Part shown: positions 1 to 10,400 of the stretch, piece by piece | Layout of the letters: the number at the start of each line of letters is the position of its first letter | Position numbering within the stretch: position 1 is the stretch's first letter | Origin: Agapetus fuscipes | Taxonomy: Eukaryota; Arthropoda; Insecta; Trichoptera; Glossosomatidae | Assembly (NCBI GenBank): GCA_951799405.1 | Contig: OX637350.1 | Coordinates: 4,511,852 to 4,575,851, forward strand | Length of the DNA: 64,000 nucleotides | Direction: 5' to 3' | Notes under the pieces: generated by a model | What the model was told of the DNA's origin: nothing | What the model saw: the letters and a program-made list of their open reading frames with translations, nothing else | The model's database searches: none | Position numbers and translations under genes: made by a program

Positions 1-380
1 CCAAATATCAAATGGACATACACCCTGCAACTCTTGCCGTCCTTCCCTGAAACAGGGGTGACATTGGCAATGAGAACCATTTTCTACAGCACGGGTGGTC
101 AGCCGCATACCAGCCTAATAAGTCAAGGAACATACACAACAAATTACATTTTTGAATTCAACAAATAATATGTATGGTCATCAAAACTAAAACAGAAAAC
201 AAATTCCAATTTAATAAACCCTAGCCGCCAACATTACAGATCAACCGCCATTTATTTCTGTCCTTACATACTTCTTTCATTTCCTATGTATAAACATCAA
301 AACACGTATACAATTTTATAATTAAAAAAAACAATCCCCTAGCCCTAGCCGCCCACATTACAGATCAACCGCCATTTCTT
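1..380 (-). mobile_element. LINE-T ends at the window edge, antisense
   Basis: A copy cut by the window edge runs from the 3' end to the ORF end (on -, EMKEVCKDRNKWRLICNVG) near 290. A second ORF-end piece (CTAGCCGCCCACATTACAGA) follows at 335-380. Confidence 0.8.
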
Positions 381-675
381 GGTAGATAAGCACTGAAAGA
401 ACGAAATGGCAAAGTGAAGAGTTAGTTTTTGTGCACGCATTTGATGACGTCATTAGTCTAGTGATTAACGCAAAGCTCACGTGGTTTGTTTGCCTCCGTG
501 TGTCGGCGAATAGCGGCTCTAGTCCGGGTCGCGCCTTCGGAAAATGCTCTCATGAAAATATCCCAATTATCGTCGCCTACCTCTACAAAAGCTGCTCCAA
601 GCTGCATCCGCAGCGGATTCACAGTAATCCTGTTCTTAGTTTTTTTTTCCAATTATTAATTTTATAATATTCTTC

Positions 676-1120
676 ATGAGGAGATTGTGATGGAATGGGA
701 TTTACAGAGTGTGCGTTTGTGATGGTTTGGGCATGTGGAAATAATGAATGATGATAGACTAACAAAGTATATAGTATATACAAAGAAAGTGTGAAAGGAA
801 AAAGAGGGAAGGGACGACCGAGAAAAGTATGGAGTGATCGGATTGAGGAGATTGTGAAAGAATGGGATATGCAAAGTGAGCGTAAAAGAAGAAAATGCAT
901 GAAAAAGGTGATGGATATGACTGAATTGAAAGTGGTATGTCAGGATAGGAAAAATGGAGGCAGCTCTGCAGAGGCTCTGGCCACCCCTAGCGGAATGGTG
1001 ACAGAGTTACAGTTTACAGTTACAGTCACAGCGTAAAAGAAGAAAATGCATGAAAAAGTTGATGGATATGAATGAAATGAAAAGAGGCAGCTCTGCAGAG
1101 GCTCCGATTCGACACCGGAA
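676..1120 (+). pseudogene. LINE ORF ends, duplicated
   Basis: RWFGHVEIMNDDRLTKYIVY, then after a frame break KEKEGKGRPRKVWSDRIEEI and VKEWDMQSERKRRKCMKKVM, ending ALATPSGMVTELQF and ACAGTTACAG repeats. A second, shorter ORF-end piece starts at 1033. Confidence 0.75.
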
Positions 1121-1688
1121 TGTAATGTATGAAAAGGGCCTTGAGATTCACCCTTATAATGCACGTCCACGTTCGCGCTTACACATGCTGCATGTGTACA
1201 AACAAAATCACAAAGAACTGCAACACTATCGACTTACTTGACAAAGGAGTGAACATTTTTAAAAGTAAACCGATTTTATCAGCCTTCAGAGCAATCATTG
1301 TTATTGTTATATTTTTGTTTACATTTTTTTTTGCTCACTTGTATTACGTTGTAATTTTTGTCTTGTTACATAACTTTGTAGTTTAATTATCGTACGAGCA
1401 CTTATGATGTACTCACATAAAGATAGATGCTGTCTGCGCACCGTATCACATATTTGTTTTATATCTACGCACATTTTAGTAATATAAAAATACTAATCAA
1501 AAATAGAGTTTAACTTTTGTGACCTCTTCTAACGGAATCATTTTATCTTTGGTTCGTATCAAAAATACATATATTGTAACACAGTGAATGTACTCAACAC
1601 TTTCTTTGTTATTTTTTTCTCTTAAATATTTTGTGCAGGTGTTTTTCAGTCGTCTATTTTTTTTTTGTAACCATTTTATACTTTCTTG

Positions 1689-1763
1689 CGCCCTGTACCC
1701 GCAGTACGAGTTTTTTCACAAAACTCGAAGTATTGTGAAAAAACTCGCACTACGGGTACTGGA
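1689..1763. repeat. Short hairpin repeat
   Basis: GTACCCGCAGTACGAGTTTT and its imperfect complement around a short loop. The ends resemble those of the MITEs at 29245 and 34856, so it may be a solo relic. Confidence 0.5.
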
Positions 1764-1811
1764 GGAGCAAAAGTAAGTAGGTATTGGTTTGTCGTGATTT
1801 TTTTTATGCTA

Positions 1812-2062
1812 ATCTAAATCTAAGCTGCAAAGATATGTATCATTTGAGATTCATATTAAATGCATTCCCACAAGCAGACACGCATAATTTCGCGCTCACA
1901 CATGCCGCATGTGGACTTACAATATAAAAAACCCAATCTCAAATTAACATAAGCCCTGCAACTCTTGCCGACCTTCCCTGAAACAGGGGTGACATTGGCA
2001 AAGTGAACCATTTTGTACAGTATGGGTGGTCAACCTCATACCAACCTAAAAGTCAAGGAATG
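1812..2062 (-). mobile_element. LINE-T 3' end, antisense
   Basis: AATCTAAATCTAAGCTGCAA to AAAAGTCAAGGAATGC. Confidence 0.85.
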
Positions 2063-2464
2063 CAAATAATAAATAACATTATTGTATAGAAATCTATACG
2101 AAAAAAAGTTAAATAAAACATAAAATTATAAATGTATAAATAAATAAATAAGCCGTCAATCCCATATCCGAAATTTCACATCCGTAACATCCCTAGTTTT
2201 CACTAATTAATGAGACTGCTCATCGATGTACCGCTAGGGTCCACGGGGTCATTCCATCAGATAACATAGGGTCAGACGTTACGTACGTTTTGACGTATGT
2301 ATGTATGTACAAGTAAATACTAAACTCAATATTTCTGGTTTGCTATGGCAGTAACACCCTGCGTGGTTCTGTAATCTGAACCGCTGGTTCACATTTCTCA
2401 CATGAAGGCTGAGTTAAACTCACCGGTACCTAATGTGAGACGTGAGAAGAGAATACTGAAATCA

Positions 2465-2678
2465 CCATGGACAATGGATTGATCAGATAAATGAGATTGC
2501 GAATGAATGGAATCTACAGAGTGGAAACAAGAGAAGAGCATGCATGAAAAGAGTGATGAAATTAGATGAGATGAAAGAAGTATGCAAGGACAGAGTCAAG
2601 TGGAGGCACTTGTGTGGAGGTACTGGCCACCCCTAGAGGAAAGGCGGCAGGATACAAGACAAGACAAGACAAGACCCA
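2465..2678 (+). pseudogene. LINE ORF end with CAAGA tail
   Basis: MDWIDQINEIANEWNLQSGN then KRRACMKRVMKLDEMKEVCK, ending GTGGAGGTACTGGCCACCCC and (CAAGA)n; a related but distinct family from LINE-T. Confidence 0.75.
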
Positions 2679-2877
2679 AAAAAAAGTGTATTTTTTGCTA
2701 AATAGGGTAATTGCAGTGGTGGGGAATACAGTTGAAAATGCTATGGTTGTGTGGAGTACCTACATAGTAAAACTAACTTAGATTTAATTTATAATTTTAG
2801 TAAATAAAATAGTAAAAATAGAGATTTAAATTATAATTTTCTAAAACGAAATGCCGAGAATTTGAGTCCCGCCAAAA

Positions 2878-3855
2878 GACAGCGCGGCTAGCCAAGCTGT
2901 GACGTCACTGGATCCGCCAGGCTACCTGGGGGCCTCGGTGCAGTTCTATGAAATACATAACATCCGAAGATCCACTGACGTCGCCCCCGCCTAAATAAAA
3001 AATGTCCTGTTTTACCGGATATCGCAAATGCGCAAATTTTAAAGAGCTACAATTTGAAAACAACGCCAGATATTATTTTTTCAAAAAACGCAGATGCATT
3101 TTGAAAAATGTAGTCTTAAAATGGGGTAGGTATTACCCCTAATTACCCTGACCGGTCCGTAGTTCAGTGGTAACACTTCGGTCTCTGAATGGAAGGTTGT
3201 GGGTTCGAATCCCTGCGGAGCACAAAGATATAACATTTATATTTTAAAATGTGCTCTTCGCTAGGTTGAAAAAATCATGAAACCTTTACCAATTACCAGT
3301 CATCAAAAGGTCCATCTAGCCTTACAGCAACTGGGTCTTGCTTGAGAATTGGTGCTTTTTAGCGACGACGACCAAGCTCGTAAAAAGGTCGATAGCTCAA
3401 TTGGTAGAATGCTTGAATTCCATGCCAAGAGCAAGGGTTCGATCTCAAGGTTTACTCAGCCTTCACAAGAAATGAGAACCAGCCCCCCCGGGAGCTGGGA
3501 AACCCCCACTTCACCTGAAAGTGGTTGGTGTGAGGCCGGCCTCCTTACCTGTAAAAATAAATAGGTCCCGAATTGCCACATGCGGCCCCTTCGGTGATAA
3601 CGCCGGCAAGAATTTACACTATATGTGTAGCTTAATTGTGTTGCGCGCCCTCTGAAATGCAGCGCCGTCTGCTTGATAAGCTATGACGACACAGGACCCG
3701 CCTTCGCCAAGGTAGCTGGTGCTTCGGCGGCTACCTGAGGCTCAAAATACTGGCCGCTCTGGGTGCACTGACTTCACATACGCCTAAATAAATAAATAAA
3801 TTCCCGTTTTACAGAAATCGAAGATGTGCGAATTTCAAAGAGCTATAACTTAAAA
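2878..3855 (+). repeat. Direct repeat pair flanking a SINE heterodimer
   Basis: About 185 bp at 2878-3062 and its diverged copy at 3660-3855 share ACGTCACTGGATCCGCC-like and AAAGAGCTA words and GCCTAAATAAA. Between them lies the SINE heterodimer. Could be a duplicated segment or ends of an unrecognised element. Confidence 0.5.
3152..3645 (+). mobile_element. SINE-A/SINE-B heterodimer, copy 1
   Basis: SINE-A head and body (3152-3390) run straight into a SINE-B (from about 3388), joined as CAAGCTCGTAAAAAGGTCGATAGC. The head has an intact B-box GGTTCGAATCC. The SINE-B part carries variants GAGAACCAGCC and ATAGGTCCCGAAT and an internal deletion. The frame at 3349-3564 is a by-product. Confidence 0.85.
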
Positions 3856-4397
3856 ACTATGCAATCAATTTGTGAACGAAAAAAAGAAGTTAAACTAGTC
3901 TATTGTAGGGTGGATCTCATGTTTTGTTATAAGGGAATTCGCTTTCAGCAACGGAAAGATCCTTTTTTTCCTGTGACGTCCGTCCTTTTCAACTTTTAAT
4001 AAATAGATATGGAAATAAATTCTAAAATAAATCAGAACCTAGCTCAGCTCCCTTGTTTGCTAATCTTATTATTTAGCCATAAATGAACAAAAATTTTGAC
4101 GGCACACAGCCAAGATGCAAGGGAAAAGTCTTTCTAATGTTTTGTTAAAGGTGCTTGGTACATAGATCTGTGACGTTTTCCCGCTGGGAAAAAAATGCAA
4201 AACTTATTTTTTTAATTTCCTTTGAAGGTGTACATCTCATTCGTTATCTCCATATATATATTTATTATATCCTTATCACATCATTCATACTATGATAATG
4301 TTGTTTATCTACTTCTATTAATCTATTCAATGAAAAACGCCTCAATTTTATTGTTGTTAAAGTACAAAAAACGACTATTATTTTCTATTTATATAAA

Positions 4398-4720
4398 CTG
4401 ATCCATAGTCTAGTAGAGTCTAACACTTCTGACTCGTAAATAGAATAGAAGGTTGAGGGCTCGAATCCCGGCGGAGCACAAAAAAAATGTACCATTTAAA
4501 TTTTCAAATACGCTCTTCCCTGGGTGAAAAATTCATATTCCTTTACCAATGACCGGTCACTAAAGGTCCATCCAGCCTTACAGCAACTGGGTCTTGCTTG
4601 AGTATTGGCGCTTTGTAGCGATGATCAAACTCGTAAACAACACCTCTGCAACACTACAAGTGTCATAGAGCCCTAGAGTCTCTGAAATCTAGGGAGTCTC
4701 CCGCACAGGACTTCTTAAAA
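4398..4720 (+). mobile_element. SINE-A joined to a LINE tail
   Basis: tRNA-like head with GGCTCGAATCCC, body to CAAACTCGTAAAC, then AACACCTCTGCAACACT..CTCCCGCACAGGA, which matches the LINE tail at 20690-20770. The truncation point is the one used in the heterodimers. Confidence 0.75.
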
Positions 4721-4734
4721 AAAAAGATTTATAT

Positions 4735-4766
4735 ATATATATGATGATGATGATGATGATGATGAG
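4735..4766 (+). repeat. AT then GAT microsatellite
   Basis: Short (AT)n followed by about eight ATG/GAT units. Confidence 0.9.
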
Positions 4767-4990
4767 TTAATGTTAGGTACAGGTAATTTATTTAATTAAT
4801 GATAGGTACAGGTAAGTAATTACCTTATGATGCAGAAAGTTATTGTGTGTGAAATGTGAAGCATTTCTATTTACTACAAGTGCACACCCATATAACATTT
4901 TATATTGCATTGACTTATGCTTTATCTTTATAGTACTCTAATAAGAATGATGATGAATATTTGCAATTAAATTTTCCATAACATAATGTA

Positions 4991-5497
4991 CTACCGGTCC
5001 GTAGTCAAGTGGTTAACGCTTCTGACTCGTAATCAAAAGGTCCTGGGCTGGATTCCCGGCGGAGCACAAAAAATATATTAAGTATAAGTACATGGTTATA
5101 ATGTAATATTGTATAATTTTTGTTCCTTGACTTATAGGTTGAAATGAGGCACCCATGCTGTAAAAATGGTTCACTTTGCCAATGTCACCCCTGTTTCAGG
5201 GAATGTCGGCACGAGTTGCAGGGTTTATGTTCATTTGAGATTGAGTTTTTCTGTTGTAAGTCCACATGTGGCATGTGTAAATGCGTACTTTTACATGTCT
5301 GCTTGTGAGAATGCATGGCATGTAATATATTGATATATCTTCGCAACTTAGATTATAGGTCTCCAAAGGTCAATCCAGCCCTACAGTAACTGGGTATTTC
5401 TTGACAATTGGCGCTTTCTATAGCGACGACCCAAGTTTGACGAGGGCTCTTGAGGTGTGATTCAGACAAAAACAGCTCTCACTAAATAAATCATCCT
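4991..5497 (+). mobile_element. SINE-A interrupted by LINE-T
   Basis: Head at 4991-5084, tail resuming at 5353 (GGTCAATCCAGCCCTACAGT) to the AAATAAATCATCC end. LINE-T at 5112-5357 sits between, so LINE-T inserted later. Confidence 0.75.
5112..5357 (+). mobile_element. LINE-T 3' end nested in SINE-A
   Basis: Starts TTCCTTGACTTATAGGTTGA and ends GCAACTTAGATTATAG. Confidence 0.85.
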
Positions 5498-5624
5498 AAT
5501 ATTATGGACTGAAAAGCCGCAGCGGTAGACAGGAGGAGTTAGAGGCAAAGGCTGATGGAAGCCAAGGGGAGATAATATGAGCTATAGGGCCATCGACGAA
5601 TAAGAAAAATATCTATTAATTTCA

Positions 5625-6130
5625 TCCCATGACTTATAGGTTGGTATGAGGCTAACCACCCATGCTGTTACAAATGGTTCACTTTGCCAATGTCACCCCT
5701 TTTGCAGGGAAAGATAGCAAAAGTTTGCTGGGCTTATGTTCATTTGAGGTTTGGTTTTTGAATTGCAAGAACACATCTTAGGCTTAATAATAAAAAGCAA
5801 TAACTCAAAAATTGGGAAAATCGAGATTTTGTAATAAAACACAAGAACAATGCGAGCAGAATATGTAGAATGCGACAGCCGTTCAATTTGGACGAATATG
5901 ACTGAGATAAAACATTGATCGCCTTTTTCATCCCATACAAGTTGTACTGGTTGTCTGAACTTCAAACGTGATTTCCCAACATTCTTATTTTTTGAGTTAT
6001 TGCTCTTTATGATTAAGCGTGCGACATGCAGCATTTGTAAGCGAGAACTTACATGTGCCTGTTTGTGGGCATGCATTTAATATGAACTTTAAATGAACTA
6101 ATATGTCTTTGCAACTTAGACTAGATTAGA
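5625..6130 (+). mobile_element. LINE-T 3' end with MITE insertion
   Basis: Starts at CATGACTTATAGGTTGG, breaks at about 5772, and resumes at GTGCGACATGCAGCATTTGT to GCAACTTAGACTAGATTAGAT. The frame at 5693-6076 is a by-product of the MITE. Confidence 0.8.
5772..6018. mobile_element. MITE inside a LINE-T copy
   Basis: Imperfect inverted repeats around AATAACTCAAAAA (left) and TTTTTGAGTTATT (right), roughly 45 bp each, interrupt the LINE-T 3' end at 5630-6130. No coding capacity. Confidence 0.65.
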
Positions 6131-6477
6131 TAAGATACAATTTTGTTTTGAAAATATTGTGAAAATTATTTAGAAATCTTGTCGGCAGCGGAGATGCTTC
6201 ACCTTGATATTCTATAAAAGTCTCTAGTGTTTATGTGACACATCTAAGCATCTATTTTTGCTCCACTGGAACGTGGGAACCGCCGTGCACGATTTCAGCT
6301 TCATAATGAAAGATATTCATGTGGGTTTATTTATATATATGAATATATTTATAGATTGTTTTCCTGAAAAATTAATTTTGAGCTCAGCTATTGGGTACAA
6401 TTTTGAGTTTTTATTTTGCTCATTTACAATATTCGTTGCTTGACTGGTAAAACACTGAATGATAGGGTCCGCAACTA

Positions 6478-6595
6478 ACCTACACATATAGTGTAACATC
6501 ATGGCTGTGTTATCCCTGAAGGGGTCGCATGTGGCGATTAGGTACCTATTTATTTTTACGGGTAAGGTGTCCGGCCTCGCGTCAACTACTTATTT
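6478..6595 (-). mobile_element. SINE-B 3' fragment
   Basis: Antisense CTACACATATAGTGTAAC through GGGGTCGCATGTGGCGA to the GTCCGGCCTCGCG block; head missing. Confidence 0.7.
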
Positions 6596-6639
6596 TAGTT
6601 GAACATTACTTAAACAAGATATCTATTTTCATGCATCTA

Positions 6640-7033
6640 TAATCTATTTTGCATATGAATTTTAAAGGTTAATATATCTTTGCAACTTAGATTATAGATG
6701 CAGGATCGCAGGGCTTAAGTTCATTTGAGATTATTTTGTAATTGCACTTTTTTTTCGTGCAACATTTGTAAGCGCGGACTAATAGCTCGTTCCCCCTTGT
6801 CGGGTGTCGGATCCGTATATTAATCGGAGGTTCCAGTGGCAGAACATTTCGGACAAAATCGGTTTCCGATAAGTGTGAATAGCTTTATACACAATTTTCT
6901 GCTACTGGAACTTCCGATTAATATACGGATCCGACACCCGACAAGTGGGAACGAGCTCTTACACATGTGTGCTTGAGGGTGTGCATTAAATATGAATCTT
7001 AATTTTTATATAATTTTCCAACTTATGTTATAG
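6640..7033 (+). mobile_element. LINE-T fragments with MITE insertion
   Basis: A tail fragment (6648-6698, ATATATCTTTGCAACTTAG) precedes another truncated copy (6703-7033) split by the 173-bp MITE. Confidence 0.65.
6784..6956. mobile_element. Short palindromic MITE inside a LINE-T copy
   Basis: Arms of about 60 bp start AGCTCGTTCCC and are near-perfect complements (6784-6848 and 6893-6956). The flanking LINE-T sequence resumes directly on both sides. The target duplication is unclear. Confidence 0.8.
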
Positions 7034-7339
7034 GTTTTTCATTTTGCGAGACACAAATCCTTTTGAGAATCCTTTGACAACACTATCTATGATTTTAGAA
7101 AGCGGGTGTAAACTTCATTTTTGTTTCAATACATATATTTTTATACATCTTATATTTATGAGAGTGCTGCCATCCATTGAAGCAATTTTTAAATTTATCC
7201 TGGTATCATTTTTATTTTTTAGCAATTATATTGACTTCAATAGAGCAATCATATCTATAAAACTTCATCAAATTCTCAACAGATGTCGTTGTCTTGCTGC
7301 TGTTGAAAATTAAAGAGTATTATTTATATTCTTTTTCAG

Positions 7340-7446
7340 ACAGAAGTTAACATCGCCAAAATGGAATCGCTTCAAGGGCATCAAACTACGATGGAAGGAC
7401 AAGATCCGGTTAAACAATGTCATATGGAGGTGCTGGCATATGCAAT
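7340..7446 (+). CDS. Mondo: Mondo exon with MCR-IV-type box
   Basis: The frame reads SPKWNRFKGIKLRWKDKIRL followed by NNVIWRCWHMQ, the strongly conserved Mondo box that in the family contributes to 14-3-3 binding and glucose-regulated localisation. The acceptor is TTTTTCAG (7332-7339) and the donor is GTAAGT. The exon enters with one base of a split codon and leaves with one base. An alternative AG four bases downstream would remove a Q and change phase, so the first AG is preferred. Confidence 0.93.
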
Positions 7447-10400
7447 GTAAGTAAAATATACTGAAAAGGACTACCATCTGTTGGAGATTAGTAAAAGCTT
7501 TATTTTTATACTTTAATCAAAGTTGCATGCAACGCCACAACACAACTAAGCTACACATATAGTGTAACTTCTTGCGGCGTTATCCCCGAAGGGTTCGCAT
7601 GTGGCGAGTGGAACCTATTTCTTTTTACAGGTAAGGGGGCCGGCCTTACGCCAAACACTTCAGTTGAAAATGGGGTTTCCCAGCTCCCAACAGGGCTGGT
7701 ACTCATTTCTTGTGAAGGCTGAGTAAACCTTGCCGGTATTTTATTTTGGGGTTTGAAATAAACACTGACACCCTCAATGGGATTCGAACCCGAGCTCACG
7801 GCATGGAATGCGAGCACTCTACCAACTGAGCTATCGACCGGACTTATTATACCACTTATATATGACACGGATATTATTATAACATTCCAGGGTCACACCA
7901 TTTTTAAAAATTGAGATTTTTATTTCTCATACTATTCCATTTCTCAAAAAAAAAAATTTTTGTTATCAATTTTGTCATTCTGTCTGCAATATTTAATTGA
8001 ATTAAATTAAATTGAGTCAAAGGAAGAGGGTAATCTAGGGTTTTTTTTTTTAAATGTGATATGCAAACGCAAAAGGTACCATTTATTTTCTTTGTTTTCA
8101 TACATTCATCCCAATTTCAAAAACAAAATCATAGATTGCCACTTGTGGCTCAGAGCAACTCAATTGTCTTAGGTGAAGTAATCAGAAACTGAAATTATTT
8201 TGTTTCCGAGCTCAACTGAATAAACATTTTGGCATATAATAAACTTTAAAGAAACATATCTCTACAGTTAAAGAACAATAATTCTGTAAAAAAAAAAACG
8301 ACAATACTATTCCAAAGCAGTGGCGTGCCTACAGTTTCTGCCATACGCATGCTGGATAATTAAGTTTGCACTAAATTACAAATAATAAATCTTACCCCGA
8401 TGTTTATTTTCCCCAGTGCTTCTTAATTTCTTCAGACTTAGATTTTGGATTGAAACAATAAAACCTTCACACACTTAAGATCCTCACAAGGCACAACAAT
8501 ATTTTCACCGGAATTAATTTTATATACTATCAAAAAAGGTGGATTCGATCGCAAACAAGGAATAAGTCAATTATTCTGATATTCAAATAAAACGCACCTG
8601 ACGCGACAGTTTATTCAAAATACAATCGGTCATTCATACAACTGTAAATGGCTCCAGTCTGGAATCGTAAAATTGAATGGACGAAAAGCTAAGCATATGG
8701 TGATATTATTATCATGTGTACTCCCAAGCACAATCTGTAATAATATTGTGTTCATTTATAATGACAAAAGAGCTTAACCGACTATTTTCATACAAGCTTA
8801 CAGAGATCAAGCTTTTTTCATACGTTAAACAAAGACAGGGAAACATTTCTCAATAACGGTTGCGTAACAGAGTTTACTTCATCAATGCCTAATAATAATA
8901 ACCTACTGCCACACACAGATGGCAGCAGCACGACTTTTCATGGGGGGAAATTTAAAAAGACGAATGACTTTAAATGTCTGTAATCTACTCAAAAATATTC
9001 ATTATTTGCATTTCTGAGGGTACGCATGCATAGCTTTTTAGCTTGTATGATAGTCACGCCACTGTTCCAAAGGCTGGCATTGTTTCTAATACAGCAGATC
9101 CTGTAAGAAGATCACAGCGACTAGCCAACCGCTGATAATGCCCATCGGAGCAATGGGTGAAACTGTCCGGAAAGAATCTACCAGACCACGGCTACGTAGC
9201 CTGAAAAAAAAGAAGTGATTGTTGTGTCAATAATGTTCATCGGAGCAATGGGCGAAACTGTCCAGAAAGAATCTACCAGATTACGGCTACATAGCCCGAA
9301 AAAAAAAAGGGATTGTTGTGTCAACAAGAACCGGCCGTGAAAGCTTCAATGTACAATAATTCCGTAGATAGGATGGATTAAAGTAATGAAATACTTATGA
9401 AAATTTTTATGAGTCTCCAACAGATGGTTTTGATTTTCCCTATAAAATTATTAATATGTTCATTACATTTAACCTTAACCGCAAATCCCCCTTATTTTTA
9501 TTCTACACAATCTTTAAAAAAGAGTAGGTCCATGATAGAAAAAGAAATTAAATACATTACCTATAGATATTTAAAGTTGGTCCCTCTGTTTTTATTTTAT
9601 TCTCAGCCCATTATATTTAATTTAGATTGAAATTTCGATTATGTACGAGGGTGGGGTGAAAAGTTTCCGGCCTGACCAAGAAAAACATTTTTTTTTTTTT
9701 TAAATTATGCTTTATTTTTCAACATAATCTCCATCAACACTGATACATTTCTCATAACGGTGTTCTAATTTAGTTATGCCAGTTTTAAACGTAGATTCGT
9801 CAAGCTCCTCAAAATACTGATTTACAGCTTCGATAACTTCTTCGTTGTTCTTGAATCTTTTACCGCCAAGCCATTTTTTGAGGTTAGGAAACAGGTAATA
9901 GTCGCTGGGGGCTAAGTCTGGAGAATAGGGAGATGGGGCATCAATTCAAACTTCAATTCGTGGATTTTGGACATGGCAACAATCAACGAATGCGCTGGTG
10001 CGTTATCGTGATGAAACAAAATTGTTTTCTTCGCCAAATGAGGTCGTTTAATTTGTACCTCCTGCTTCAAACGTTGTAATAACTCTGCGTAGTATTGACC
10101 AGTGATAATCTTACCCTTTTCAAGGAATCAATGTGTATAATTCCTCTCGCATCCCAAAAAACAGTAGCCATAACCTTGTTAGCCGATAAAATTGTTTTTG
10201 CCTTCTTTGGAGTTGGTTCCCCTTTTCCAACCCACTGTTTTGACTGTTCTTTATTTTGAGGAGTGTAGTGGTGGACCCAAGTCTTATCTACAGTTATGAA
10301 TCGACGCAAAAAATCGTTTGTATTACGCCTATACAGCGCCAAATTGTCGGTAGACATGGTTTTTCGAAGCAGTTTTTGGTCTAACGTTAGCAAACGCGGC

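Noticed and set aside
3165..3222. Functional tRNA gene
   Set aside because: The sequence has A- and B-box words but belongs to the SINE-A head, repeated many times with changes that break the cloverleaf.
5693..6076. 127-codon - strand frame
   Set aside because: Runs through a MITE nested in LINE-T; no protein features.
7044..7313. 89-codon frame just upstream of the first Mondo exon as the missing N-terminus
   Set aside because: The sequence lacks any Mondo N-terminal motif and does not join the exon at 7340 in frame through a splice donor.
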